NCBI GenBank assembly: GCA_034359265.1
Contig: CP136890.1
Span: forward strand, 32,778,501 to 32,842,500
Direction: 5' to 3'
Source: Canna indica
Lineage: Eukaryota > Streptophyta > Magnoliopsida > Zingiberales > Cannaceae
DNA: 64,000 nt
Below are positions 33,690 through 45,533 of this stretch, piece by piece. The position numbers and the translations under genes were made by a program. Below the pieces are notes generated by a model. The model saw only the letters and a program-made list of their open reading frames with translations, did no database searches and had not been told where the DNA came from. Within the stretch, counting starts at the first letter, position 1. Every line of letters begins with the position of its first letter.

Positions 33690-36600
33690 GGTTGGGTGAA
33701 ATGGCTCACTAGAGGGGGGGTGAATAGTGTGTTATCTGAACTTGTCGCCTAATTCCGGTTTTAATCATTTGTTAAATTATTTAGGCAAATCGCAATTTAT
33801 CGATTAGATGCGGAAGCAAAAATAAACCAATTAAGCACAAACAAATAAAATAATGCTAACACAAAGATTTATAGTGGTTCGGCCCCAATGCCTGCTCCAC
33901 TACCTAAGCACCCCGTTTAGGATTTCCAAACAAAGTTTACTAGATTAAATTGATTCCCTTACACAGAGGACTTTGACTCGAAGAGTCTCACTCTCAATCT
34001 AAGGCACTTCCACACCCGTAAGTCCCCGCCTTCTTACCGAGAGCACTCTTCCACCTCAACCCTAACGGACAACTCAACTAATCTTAGTAAACTACGTTTA
34101 CACAAGTGACTTTAGACATTATACACTAAGGATACCACTCAATAACAAGACCTAACACTAGGTTTACTTACACGTTCAAATACAATGAAATAAATCACAA
34201 AAATACACAAGTAATGGAGCAAATAAATAATACAATAAACACTTAGCTCCAAACACGAGTCCTAGTTCATCTTGATGCCTCAATGATGAATCGTTTAAGG
34301 CTTGAAGGCAATATCAAGGATGTATCATGGAAACTAGGGCTTGTCAATGGGATGAATCAAGAAATGCTTTAGAACGATCAAGAATAGGCTCAATGGAAGC
34401 TTGGATCAATTGTTAAGCTAAGTTAATGAAGGATGGAGAGAAATATTTATAACCCCTTTACAGAACGGCAGCTCAACGGACGGAAAACTAGCCATTTCTA
34501 CCGTTCGGACGCTTGCCGATCGATCGTCGGTTGACCGACCGATCGACCGAAGTAGCCTTTTGCCATTTTTTACCCATTTTCGGTTGACCGCCCGGTCTAC
34601 TAAATTGACTACTGTCAATTTTTAACACAATTCGATCAATCGACCAGTCGACCAAACCTAGACTGGGCACATTGGTTAGGCTATTTTTTCTGTTCGTTTG
34701 GTCTCCAAAAGGCCCCCTGACACTCAAGTTTGGAGGACTCCAGTGTTGAAGTAATTGAAATTGAAATTAGGGTTACTTGAGGTGTGTCGTGTCTATATTT
34801 ATTGCAAGTGGAGGTGATGAGGCCTGTTGGGTGAAATGGCACACTAGAGCAGGGGTAAATAGTGTGTTATCTAAACTTGTCGCCTAATTCCGGTTTTAAT
34901 CGTTTGTTAAATTATTTAGACAAATCGCAGGGGATTAGATGCAGAAGCAAAAATAAAGCAATTAAGCACAAACAAAGAAAATAATACTAACACAGAGATT
35001 TATAGTGGTTCGGCCCCAAAGCCTACTCCACTACCTAAGCACCCCACTTATGAATTAAAAACTAAATTTAGTAGATTAAATTGATTCCCTTACAGAGAGG
35101 ACTTTGACTCAAAGAGTCTCACTCTCAATCTAAGGCACTTCCACACCTGGAAGTCTCTGTCTTCTTACCGAGAGCACTCTTCCACCTCAACCCTAACGGA
35201 CAACCCAACTAATCCTAGTAATCTACGTTTACACAAGTGGCTTTACACCTTATACACTAAGGATACCACTCAAACACAAGACCTAACACTAGGTCTACTT
35301 ATACGTTCAAATACAATGAAATAAATCACAAAAATACACAAGTAATGGAGCAAATAAATAATACAATAAATACTTAGCTCCAAACACGAGTCCTAGTTCC
35401 TCTCGATGTCTCAATGATGAATCGTTCAAGGCTTGAAGGCAATATCAAGGATGTATCATAGAAACTAGGACTTATCAAAGGGATGACTCAAGAAATGCTT
35501 TAGAACGATCAAGAATTGGCTCAATGGAAGCTTGGATCAATTGTTAAGCTAGGTTAATGAAGGATGGTGAGGAGTATTTATAACCCATTTACAGAACGGC
35601 AGATCAACGAGCGGAAAACTAGCCATTTTCGTCGTTTGGTCGCTTGTCGATCGACCGACTGATTGACCGCCCAGTGACCGCTGGCCTTAATTGCGCTGTT
35701 CGGTCGAAAGATGGGTCGACCGAATGAGTCGTAATATGCAATCTACAATCCGTGCCAATTTTTGGCCTCAGTCGGTCGACCGAAGTAGCCTTCTGCCATT
35801 TTTTACCCATCTTCGGTCGACCGCCCGGTCGATTGAATTGGCTACTGCCAATTTTCAACATAATTCAATCGACCGAACCTGGACTAGGCACTTTGGTTAG
35901 GCTATTTTTTCTGTTCGTTTGGTCTCCAAAAGACCAACGACACTCAAGTTTGGAGGACTCCAGTGTCGAGGTAATTGAAATTTGAATTAGGGTTAGATGA
36001 GGTGTGTCGTGTCTATATTTATTGCGGGTGGAGGTGATGAGGCCTGTTGGGTGAAAAGGCTCACTAGATGAGGGGTGAATAGTGTATTATCTAAACTTGT
36101 CGCCTATTTTCGGTTTTAATCGTTTGTTAAATTATTTAGGTAAATCGCAATTTATCGATTAGTTGCGAAAGCAAAAATAAACCAATTAAGCACAAACAAA
36201 GAAAATAATGCTAACATAGAGATTTATAGTGGTTCGGCCCCAATGCCTACTCCACTACCTAAGCACCCCGCTTAGGATTTTCAAACTAAGTTTACTAGAT
36301 AAAATTGATTCCCTTACACAGAGGACTTTGACTCGAAGAGTCTCACTCTCAATCTAAGGCACTTCCACACCCGAAAGTCTCCGCCTTCTTACCGAGAGCA
36401 CTCTTCCATCTCAACCCTAAGGGATAATTCAACTAATCCTAGTAAACTACATTTACATAAGTGGCTTTACACCTTATACACTAAGGATGCCACTCAATCA
36501 CAAGACCTAACACTAGGTCTACTTACACGTTGAAATACAATGAAATAAATCACGAAAATACACAAGTAATGGAGCAAATAAATAATACAATAAATACTTA

Positions 36601-37323
36601 GTTCCAAAATGAGTCCTAGTTCCTCTTGATGTCTCAATGATGAATTGTTCAAGGCTTGAAGGCAATATCAAGGATGTATCATGGAAAGTACGACTTATCA
36701 AAGGGATGACACAAGAAATGCTTTAGAACGATCAAGAATTGGCTCAATGGAAGCTTGAATCAATTGTTAAGCTAGGTTAATGAAGGATGGAAAGGCGTAT
36801 TTATAACCCCTTTACAGAACAACAGCTCAACGGGCGAAAAACTAGTCGTTTTCGCCGTTCGGTCGCTTGCCGATCGACCGCCCAGCGACCGTTGGCCTTA
36901 ATCGTGTTGTTTGGTCGACCGATGGATCGACCGAATGAGTCGCGATATGCGATCCGTAATCCGATCGACTGACGAAGCTACTGCCAATTTTTGGCCTGGT
37001 CGGTCAATCGAAGTAGCCTTCTGCCATTTTTTACCCATCTTCGGTCGACCGCTCGGTCGATCGAATTGGCTACTGCCAATTTTCAACACAATTCGGTCGA
37101 CCGACCGGTTGATCGTACCTGGACTGGGCACATTGGTTAGGCTATTTTTTCTATTCGTTTGGTCTCCAAAAGGCCCTCCGACACTCAAGTTTGGAGGACT
37201 CCAGTGTCGAGGTAATTGAAATTGGAATTAGGGTTACTTGAGGTGCGTCGTGTCTATATTTATTGCGGGTGGAGGTGATGAGGCCTATCGGGTGAAATGG
37301 CTCACTAGAAGGAGGGTGAATAG
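33690..37323 (-). repeat. tandem array of LARD-type LTR (C) plus Tat-leader units
   Basis: Three complete head-to-tail units (33690-34824, 34825-36044, 36045-37285) and the start of a fourth (37286-37323, cut by LARD D). Each unit is a LARD-family LTR (subfamily C: TGTTGGGTGAAATGG... with TTCGGCCCC box, TATA box and palindrome block) truncated near GGTCTCCAAAAGGCC, followed by about 100 bp of Tat leader (CAAGTTTGGAGGACTCCAG...GTGATGAGGCC). No LARD interior lies between units. Palindrome blocks lie at about 34505-34655, 35638-35880 and 36855-37122. Confidence 0.88.
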
Positions 37324-38829
37324 TGTTAGCTTTAGGTTTTTAACCTTAGTCTTAATCTCGGTTTTGATGTTTTTGATAGTTTTGATGATAACAAACATGA
37401 GACTAATGTTTTCATTGGGAATATTTTTCAGGTTCCATATCAATTAGCGTTCGATATCCTCGATCAAATAAATCAGAAAATATCAAGAAATAGGAAGGAC
37501 ATTGATCGTCGCGCTCGGGTTCGTTGCAAAAATCTCTCAAAGATAGACGTGTGCGACAAAGACGTATTAGACGAGCTCAAGGATCACACGAAAGCTCTCC
37601 AAGTTGATGCGTGTTGAAAGCCAAATCCCGAAACGAAGCGCGGAAGAAAAAGGCTGAAGACATCAATCTCAGCCTAGGTTCGGTCGACCGGGCGATTGAC
37701 CGACTGTAGGTGAAAAGGGGCAGTAGACATTTGGTTGACCGAAACTTAGGGAAGAAAATGCAGCAGCTACGTCGGTCGACCGATTGAAGCCCAAATTGGA
37801 CAATAGCTCAGGTGGTCGACCCGTCGGTCGACCGACCTGCGTTTGCTGAAGACGCGAGATCACGACGGTCGACCAAAGGGCAAATCTATAGATTTATATT
37901 TGGGCGATCGACCCGTCAGTCGATCGACCACAGGAAAAAGGAAGCGATCGAATGACCGGTCGACCGACCATTCAACCGGCAGCCTGCTACGGATAGAAAT
38001 CTATCCGTTGAGCTATCGTTTCTTTACAAGGGTATAAATACACCTTCATATACTTCATTTAACTTCCTTCCTTGATTGATTACAGAGATTATTGAGCACT
38101 CAAAAGGGAGAATCAAGCCTTCCAATCGATCAATTGCAGTGCGCTCTGTTTCTTTCCGCGGCAATCTTTTTCAAGCACACAAGCTGGGCTCAACTCGTGT
38201 TTCGATCGAGTTCTACCACTTGACGAGTTGAAGGTGCCAAAGGCTTGCAAAGGAGCTTTTACTATTGGTTTTATTCTTAGCTCTTTTGATTGTAATTTTA
38301 CCTATTATTTGAACATTTTATTTGAATTTGAGTTTGTAAGACCAAGGTTGTTAGGTCTTGTTTGTAAAGTAGTATCCTTGGTGTAGAAGGAGTAAATCCA
38401 CTTGTGTATACTTAGTGATTACTAGGATTAGTTCTAGTTGTCCCTTAGGTTGAGGTGGGAAAGTGCTCTCGGTAGGAAGGTGGGATACTTCCGAGTGTGG
38501 AAGTGCCTTCGGTTGGAGAGCGAAAACTTTCCGATGAAAAGTCCTCTATGTAAGGGAAACTAATTAATCTAGTAAAACTTAGTTTGAAAATCCTAAGCGG
38601 GGTGCTTAGGTAGTGGAGTAGGCATTGGGGCCGAACCACTATAAATTTTGTGTTTGCATTGCTTTTAATTGTTTGTTTTATTTGCTTGATTATTTATCGC
38701 TTCTGCATCCAATCGTAAAATCGCAAATTGCCTAAACTAATTAAGTAAATGATTAAAACAAAAATTTAGGCTAATAGATTTAGTAAACACACTATTCACC
38801 CCCCCTCTAGTGTCGCCATTTTGCCTTCA
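37324..38829 (+). repeat. LARD D 5' LTR
   Basis: 1506 bp reading TGTTAGCTTTAGG... to ...CGCCATTTTGCCTTCA. U3 holds the palindrome block (37678-37985), followed 48 bp later by the TATA box (38033-38040). The R/U5 part has the conserved GGTGCTTAGGTAGTGGAGTA and GGGCCGAACCAC landmarks. Confidence 0.9.
38033..38040 (+). promoter_or_regulatory. TATA box of LARD D LTR
   Basis: TATAAATA in the LTR U3 (GGGTATAAATACACC). The same motif is kept at the equivalent position in LTRs A, B and C. Transcription would start about 30 bp downstream. Confidence 0.75.
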
Positions 38830-38830
38830 A

Positions 38831-38843
38831 TTGGTATCAGAGC
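38831..38843 (+). promoter_or_regulatory. LARD D primer binding site (tRNA-iMet)
   Basis: TTGGTATCAGAGC one base after the 5' LTR, complementary to the 3' end of initiator tRNA-Met; unmutated. Confidence 0.9.
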
Positions 38844-38896
38844 ATGTCGTAGATTGTGATTTCACCATCTCTTCTACAATTTGTCTCGATCTTGAA

Positions 38897-40225
38897 ATGA
38901 CTCTAGAGTCAGTAGCATCTAGACCCCCTAGGTTCGATGACTCAAACTTTGGTCTTTGGAAATATAGGATGTACACATATTTAAATTCTAAAGGGTTTGG
39001 TGTCTTTAACATGTTACATTGGGAATTCATTGAACCTAAGGTTGACATGCATGCTTGGAGTGAATTAGATAAGAAAATGTTTAAGTATAATGGAGATGCC
39101 ATGAATTGTATTCTTTTCACATTACAAAATGGCATATTAGATAATATCATGCATTACTCCTCGGCTTATGACTTATGGGCCACTTTAAATGTTTTATGTA
39201 ATTATGCCAAAACCGAAGAGATTGACACTTTTGATGAAGGTGGTGATGACAATGGTCACACACCTACTACTAATCTTGGTTTTGATGGTCATAGCTCTTC
39301 TAGTTAAAGAAGTAGCACCAAGAGCCGAAAAAAAAAGTAATTTGTCATGCTTGCAAGGAAAAGAGGCATGTGAAGAAAAATTGCCCAAGCATGAAGAATA
39401 AAGCAAGGAAGAGGTCAAGTGCTTCCACCTCCACCTCTCACACGTTTGAAGCACCCTCTAGTAATGACTATGAAGCTATCTCAAAAGTTTGTCTCATGAG
39501 TACTAATGATGAGGTATACTCTCTCCCTTCTAGTCATAATAATGAAAATATTAGTACTAGCTCTTCTAATTCACATGATATGCAATATGATGAGTTAGTA
39601 AGCGAATATAAGATAATGTACACCTTGCTTGCTAAAAAGGATAAGGAAAATAAGATGCTAAAGAAAGAAAATGTGATGCTTAATTCTCATGTGCATGAAT
39701 TAAAGCTAGAAAATGAGAAATTGAAGTCTAACTCATTTGATTTATGCCATGATAGATTAAATTTTGAGCTCAAGGACTTAAAGCGTGAAAATGAAAATTT
39801 ATAATTTGAGAATTCAAAAATAGTAAGTGAGAACAATATTTTGAAATCTCAACTATATGTCATTCATAAGTCAATTGAAGTTTTGAAAGATGAGATTTTG
39901 GTTTTGAACAAGGAAGTACATAATTTGAGAAACTCAACTTCCTTCAGGAAAATGTTTCTTTCAAAAATGCCTATGTTCATCATAAATCTCATGCTATACA
40001 TTCTAATGCAAAATATCATGTTAGGCATTGCACTTTTAAACCTCAAATTCAAAAGAAAAATATTTTACTTAAGAATGCTCATGACCATCATCCTTTTCAT
40101 GTCAAGCATTCTAAGGATAAATCTCATGTCCATAGCAAAAAGGAAAAGAAGTTTAATGAACATTATTTTTGTTGTTGTATGTATGGGCATGCCATCTATA
40201 ATTGTGCATTTAAGATGAATAAAAC
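38897..40225 (+). pseudogene. LARD D gag
   Basis: The first ATG after the primer site gives MTLESVASRPPRFDDSNFGLW. The UBN2-like domain is complete here (YRMYTYL, WSELDKKMFKYNGDAMNCIL, AYDLWATLNVL) followed by an acidic segment. A TAA at 39305-39307 and a frame change near 39330 then break it before the first knuckle (CHACKEKRHVKKNC, where the usual Gly is Arg). The next frame (39370-39804) has the Ser-rich region and coiled coil (MLKKENVMLN, KLENEKLK). After a TAA at 39804 and another frameshift, the second knuckle lies near 40170-40210. This is the best-preserved N-terminal domain of the three copies. Confidence 0.78.
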
Positions 40226-42740
40226 TTGCTCTAGGTTGATATTCATTAGTAGAGACCTTGTAAGTCCAAACTAGTTTAACATGATTAGGAATCTTATTCC
40301 TCAAATGTTTCACATCTTAGATCTCTTAGATTCAGTTTGATATCATGATACATAATTCACTTAAAATGAATCTTTACTATCTAGTATTGGTTAAGATTTT
40401 TAAATGGAAACTTTGCATTGAACATTTGCTGTGTAGTATATTAGCTTGCTAGTTGGTATATAATTTCATTATTATACTAATGAAGCCTTCTTGCAAGTTA
40501 AGAAAGTGATGGAAATTTGAAAGGCTATGCTATCTAAAAGAAAATGAAAAAGGAAATGAAAAGTTGAGCAAATTTCTAAAGACTAAGGTATGGTTTTAAT
40601 TTTGCACAAATCTTTGTATAAAAATTGAATTTTCATGCTTTAATGATGCCTCTATATACTCATGATTGATTTTGCATGATAAATGGTTGAATTTTCATGA
40701 GTATGCAATTTCATGATAACTAGGCAATTCCATGATATTAAGATTGAATGAAATTTGCTCTAGGTTAAAATTTATATTAGAGACCTCATTTTGAGTAAAC
40801 ATCAAACAAACATGTTTAGATACATATATCACATGAGTCTAGGTATTTAAATTTGAAAATTCATGTCTAGATGAGCAAATACAATTGGTATCTCACTTTA
40901 GAGGACTTAAGCTTGAAAAGTTGGACCCAAGTCAATAAATCGACTTGGTCATTTTACTTTAAGTCAAAACTTCATAAACATGTTTAGGAATAGGTATGAC
41001 ATGTTTCCATGCACTTAGAATGAAATATTCATATGGATATTGAAAAAATCACGTAGAGGTGGTTTCATGAAAGCCTCTCTTGAACCAAAGCTGACCCAAG
41101 TCAAAAATTGACTTAGAGGTTTCATTTTCAATCCATATTTGGGGAACATATTTAGATTTACTCATGTTAGGTATTCATAGGTTTAAATTTGAAAAATCAT
41201 GAGTAAATGTTAAGATTGAAACTTAGCAAGTTTCATAAAAACTAGTTTAGTTTTGAATGAAACCATGCTAGGTTGATATCTTGACTTAAGGACATAATTT
41301 TCATTTCAAACTTGACATATACTCTTTACATGACCATCATGTGGTGTAATGAAAGTTTGAATGAAAATTGAAGAAGATTTAAGAATAACTGAAAATGACC
41401 TAAATACCATTTCAATCTATAATAGGTATTAATTTCAGTTATTTCTAGGAAAATATAGAAAAATCCTTTTTAATTGATTCTTGAAACTACATATTCTCTG
41501 AAAAATCTAGTTTTATCATTAAAAATTTCAAAAAGTTTCATCAAGAATCTAATTTATAATAGAAGTTTGAAGTTGAATTTCAAAACACAAAGTATCATCA
41601 TTCTTGAAACACTAATCTTTTCGATACTTTGATTTCTCTTCAAAAAATTCATATAAAAACACATGTACACCATTTAGATTCCATTTCTAATATCACTCAC
41701 ACAATTTCATGAGTAAATCATTTCTAGGAATGATTTTGATATTTTGGATAATAGCTTGGATCCATTTGTTTACATGAAATTAATATAGGATGAAAAATGA
41801 ACTTTGATTTTTAAATTTATTTTGAGTTCAAATTTGGTACATGTATTTCAAATGACCATTCAATATTTGGTATCAAAAAATTTCATCCAAAAATTGTTAC
41901 CAAAGTTTTTCATTAAAGATACGATTTTGTTAGATCCAAAAGTTTGATTTTGTCAAATCTTGAAGTATATGTTGACCTAAGTCAACAAAGCAAATTAAAA
42001 AATTTCATCTTAAGCCCAAACCTGATTCATAGACTTCCATTCTCTCATGTGTAATGTCTAGATGCCTAAATATAAGAAAAACATGAGTAGATAGCAAAAC
42101 ATTGAGACTTAGCATTTTTATGTTCTCATGTTTATTTCAAATGAAAATATGCTAAGTTCATATTTGGATCAAATGACATAAGTTTCACTTCAAACTTGAT
42201 ATACATGATTTAAATGATCATATTTTGGTAGTTTGAAAGTTTAAATGAAACCAAAATGTCATGAAAAAGAACCATATTCATGAAAACATTCATACTTGAG
42301 GTCATACATGACTTAATTTTGAATTCCTATTGTGTTTTGAACATATCATGTATGAATTAAGTTTCATGTTAAATATTTGTTTTCCATCCATATGGTTGAG
42401 ATTTTCATATTTCTTGAAAATAATCTTTAAAGTCTCAACTTCATGAAAATTTATTTGTGTTTCATCCCTTTGAATAGATAGACCTTTCTTGGCCTTTTTG
42501 ATTGATGTCAAAAGCGGGAGAAGAGTATAGGTATAAAAGGGGGAGAAAACTATGGAGAAAAGTATAGGAAAATTGGGGAGAAAATTATAGATAAAGGGGA
42601 GGAGAATATGGAAATCCATGCATATAGAAAGGGGGAGTTTATTTCTATAAATATGCATGTTGATAGGGGGAGAAATCCCTTAGTTGATATCCTCCATGCT
42701 TTAATGAATATATATTTTCTTAAGGATGTTTGTCATCATC
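40226..42740 (+). other. LARD D non-coding internal region
   Basis: 2.5 kb AT-rich, homologous in inverted orientation to 13701-17090 and 19478-22340. No pol. The G-rich end (GGGGGAGAA repeats, 42510-42700) precedes the polypurine tract and mirrors the CTCCCCC-rich stretches at 13740-13890 and 19540-19720. Confidence 0.74.
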
Positions 42741-42754
42741 AAAAATGGGGAGAT
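42741..42754 (+). promoter_or_regulatory. LARD D polypurine tract
   Basis: AAAAATGGGGAGAT directly before the 3' LTR, with one T interrupting the purine run. Confidence 0.85.
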
Positions 42755-43392
42755 TGTTGGCTTTAGGTTTTCAACCTTAGTCTTAATCTCAATTTTAATG
42801 ATAACAAACATGGGACTGATGTTTTCATTGATAATATTTTTCAGGTTCCATATCAATTAGCATTCGATGTCCTCGATCGGATAAATCGGAAGAAATCGGG
42901 AAATCGGAAGGAAATCAGGAAATCGAAAGGACATTGATCGTCGCGCTCGGGTTCGTCACGAAAATCTCTCAAAGATCGACGTGTGCGACAAAGACATATT
43001 GGACAAGTTCAAGGATCACATGAAAGCTCTCCAAGTTGATGCGCGTTGAAAGTCGAACCCCGAAAATGAAGCGCGGAAGAAAAATGCTAAAGAAATTAAT
43101 CTCAGCCTAGGTTCGGTCGACCGACTGTAGGTAAAAAGGTGCAGTAGACATTCGGTCGACCCGTCGGTCGACCGAAACATAGGGAAGAAAATGCAGCAGC
43201 TTCGTCGGTCAACCGGGCGGTCGACCGATTGAAGCCCAAATTGGGCAGTAGCTTGGGTGGTTGACCTGTCGGTCGACCGACCTGTGTTTGCTGAAGATGC
43301 GAGATCACGATGGTCGACCGATGGGTCGACAGAAGGGCGGATCGATAGATTTGCATCTGGGCGATCGACCCATCGATCGACCGAAGGGCGGA
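42755..43392 (+). repeat. LARD D 3' LTR, truncated
   Basis: First 638 bp of the LTR only; it ends inside the palindrome block (43112-43392) at GGCGGAT and joins Tat leader (CAAGTTTGGAGG). Confidence 0.88.
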
Positions 43393-43493
43393 TCAAGTTT
43401 GGAGGACTCCAGTGTCGAAGTAATTGAAATTGGAATTAGGTTTACTTGAGGTGCCTCGTGTCTATATTTATTACGGGTGGAGGTGATGAGGCC
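43393..43493 (-). repeat. Tat-leader segment of array unit
   Basis: About 100 bp matching the leader parts of the array at 34722-34824, 35942-36044 and 37183-37285; it marks the resumption of the array after LARD D. Confidence 0.85.
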
Positions 43494-45189
43494 TGTTGGG
43501 TGAAATTGCTCACTAGAGGGGGGGCTGAATAGTGTGTTATCTAAACTTGTCGCCTAATTCTGCTTTTAATCATTTGTTAAATTATTTAGGCAAATCGCAA
43601 TTTTTCGATTAGATGCGGAAGCAAAAATAAACAAATTAAACACAAACAAAGAAAACAATGCTAACACAGAGATTTATAGTGGTTCGGCCCCAATGCCTAC
43701 TCCACTACCTAAGCACTCCGCTTAGGATTTCCAAACTAAGTTTACTAGATTAAATTGATTCCCTTACACAAAGAACTTTGACTCGAAGAGTCTCACTCTC
43801 AATCTAAGGCACTTCTACACTTGGAAGTCTCCGCCTTCTTATCGAGAGCATTCTTCCATCTCAACCCTAAGGGACAACTCAACTAATCCTAGTAAACTAC
43901 GTTTACACAAGTGGCTTTACACCTTATACACTAAGGATGTCACTCAATCACAAGACCTAACACTAGGTCTACTTACATGTTCAAATACAATGAAATAAAT
44001 CACCAAAATACACAAGTAATGGAGCAAAAAAATAATATAATAAATACTTAGCTCCAAACACGAGTCCTAGTTCCTCTTGATGTCTCAATGATGAATCATT
44101 CAAGGCTTTAAGGCAATATCAAGGATGTATCATGGAAACTAGGACTTATCAAAGGGATGACTCAAGAAATACTTTAGAACGATCAAGAATTGGCTCAATG
44201 GAAGCTTGGACCAATTGTTAAGCTAGGTCAATGAAGGATGGAGAGAAGTCTTTATAACCCCTTTACAAAACGGCAGCTCAACGGGTGGAAACTAGCCATT
44301 TTCGCCGTTCGATCGCTTGCCGATCGATCGTCCGTCGACCGACCGATCAACCGCTCAGCGATCATTGGCCTTAATCGCGCTGTTCGGTCGACCGAATGAG
44401 TCGCGATATGCGATCCGTAATTTGGTCGACCGATCGGTCAACCGACGAAGCTACTACCAATTTTTTGCCTCGGTCGACCGAAGTAGCCTTCTGTCATTTT
44501 TTACCCATCTTCGATCGACCGTCCGATCGATCGAATTGGCTACTGCTAATTTTCAACACAATTCGGTCGATCGACCGGTCGATCGTACCTGGATTCAATA
44601 AAACATAAATGTTATATAAGGATTACCTCTCATTTGGATTCAATAAAAATATCTAAAAAATCAAAATCCGTAAGAATCAAAATCTAGTTTTTGGGGTCTA
44701 GTATAAATTTTTCGAAAATGAAAGTTTTCTAATTTTTTGAGTCAAGAATGGGTAGGCTAAAGGCTTCCAAAAATTCCTAAAAAATATCTCATTATCTAAT
44801 TTTAACCCAAGGAACAATTACCGTCATTTTTTATGTTAGGAAACTATCTAGGTCATATGGCCCTCCAAGGAGATCCCTAGGTTATTTCAGTACGGTTTTC
44901 GGGTTTTCATATTTTGGGATTCAGGGATGGTTTTTGGGTTCTTATGCATCATCATGAGGATATTACAATATAAACTAGACATCCAAAATCTATACTCTAT
45001 CTTCCCGACGAATCCGAGCGCATCGACCAACGTCCTTCTGATTTCCTGATTTTTTTTATATTTCCGATTGAGGACATCGTGCACTAACCGATATGGAACT
45101 TGAAAGGATTTCTCAATTAAATCATTAGTTCCATGTTTGTTATCATCAAAACCGAGATTAAGACCAAGGTTGAAAACCTTAAGCCAACA
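43494..45189 (-). repeat. LARD-type LTR (C), last array unit, interrupted
   Basis: Starts TGTTGGGTGAAATTGC and keeps the C-subfamily landmarks to the palindrome block (44310-44592). It is then interrupted by about 410 bp of foreign DNA (44593-45002) and resumes with the normal LTR end (CGACGAATCCGAGCGC... to ...TTAAGCCAACA). Unlike the other units it therefore retains the true LTR terminus. Confidence 0.8.
44593..45002. mobile_element. unidentified ~410-bp insertion in LTR
   Basis: AT-rich segment absent from the other LTR copies. GGATTCAATAAAA occurs at 44592 and 44637. It has no coding capacity and the ends were not resolved. Mobile origin is inferred only from its presence/absence. Confidence 0.4.
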
Positions 45190-45196
45190 ATTTTGC

Positions 45197-45533
45197 TCCC
45201 AAAATCCGACGCTAACCAACGACCCCCAAACCAATTGGTGAAAGGGAAGGGCACACCTTCATCTTATACCGTTTAGGGCCCGATAGCCCCCGGCATTCGA
45301 GTGTGACTCGGCCCGCGAAGCCTACACGCCAATAATCTCCCTCTCAGCAATCGTCAACCGAGACTCGAACCCGGGACCCCGGCTCTGATACCAACTCCCA
45401 GAATTCGGCGCTAACCAACGACCCCCAAACCAATTGGTGAAAGGGAAGGGCACACCTTCATCTTATACCGTATAGGGCCCGAGCGCCCCCGACGTTCGAG
45501 TGTGACTCGACCCGCCAGACCTACACGCCAACA
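45197..45533 (-). mobile_element. TRIM (miniature LTR retrotransposon)
   Basis: 337 bp: two direct repeats of 138 bp (45197-45334 and 45396-45533) flank only 61 bp. On the minus strand the 5' LTR starts TGTTGGCGTGTAGG, and the interior begins with TTGGTATCAGAGCC (initiator-Met primer site, complement of 45381-45394) and ends in GAGAGGGAGAT (polypurine tract). It encodes nothing and must be mobilised in trans. LTR copies differ at roughly 10 percent of positions. No matching 5-bp duplication is visible. Confidence 0.85.

Larger units (their letters stand above)
37324..43392 (+). mobile_element. LARD D: gag-only copia-like LTR element, plus strand
   Basis: Inserted into LTR unit 4 in the opposite orientation to LARD A and B. 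It has a 5' LTR (37324-38829), initiator-Met primer site, gag (38897-40225), non-coding region, polypurine tract (42741-42754) and a truncated 3' LTR (42755-43392). The distal part of the 3' LTR and the rest of unit 4 are deleted; the junction at 43392 joins directly to Tat leader. The intact element would be about 6.9 kb. No pol is present. Confidence 0.86.

Noticed and set aside
45361..45395. tRNA-like B box (GGGTTCGAGTC on the minus strand) beside the TRIM primer site
   Set aside because: No cloverleaf or A box can be formed; the similarity is explained by complementarity of the primer site to initiator tRNA.
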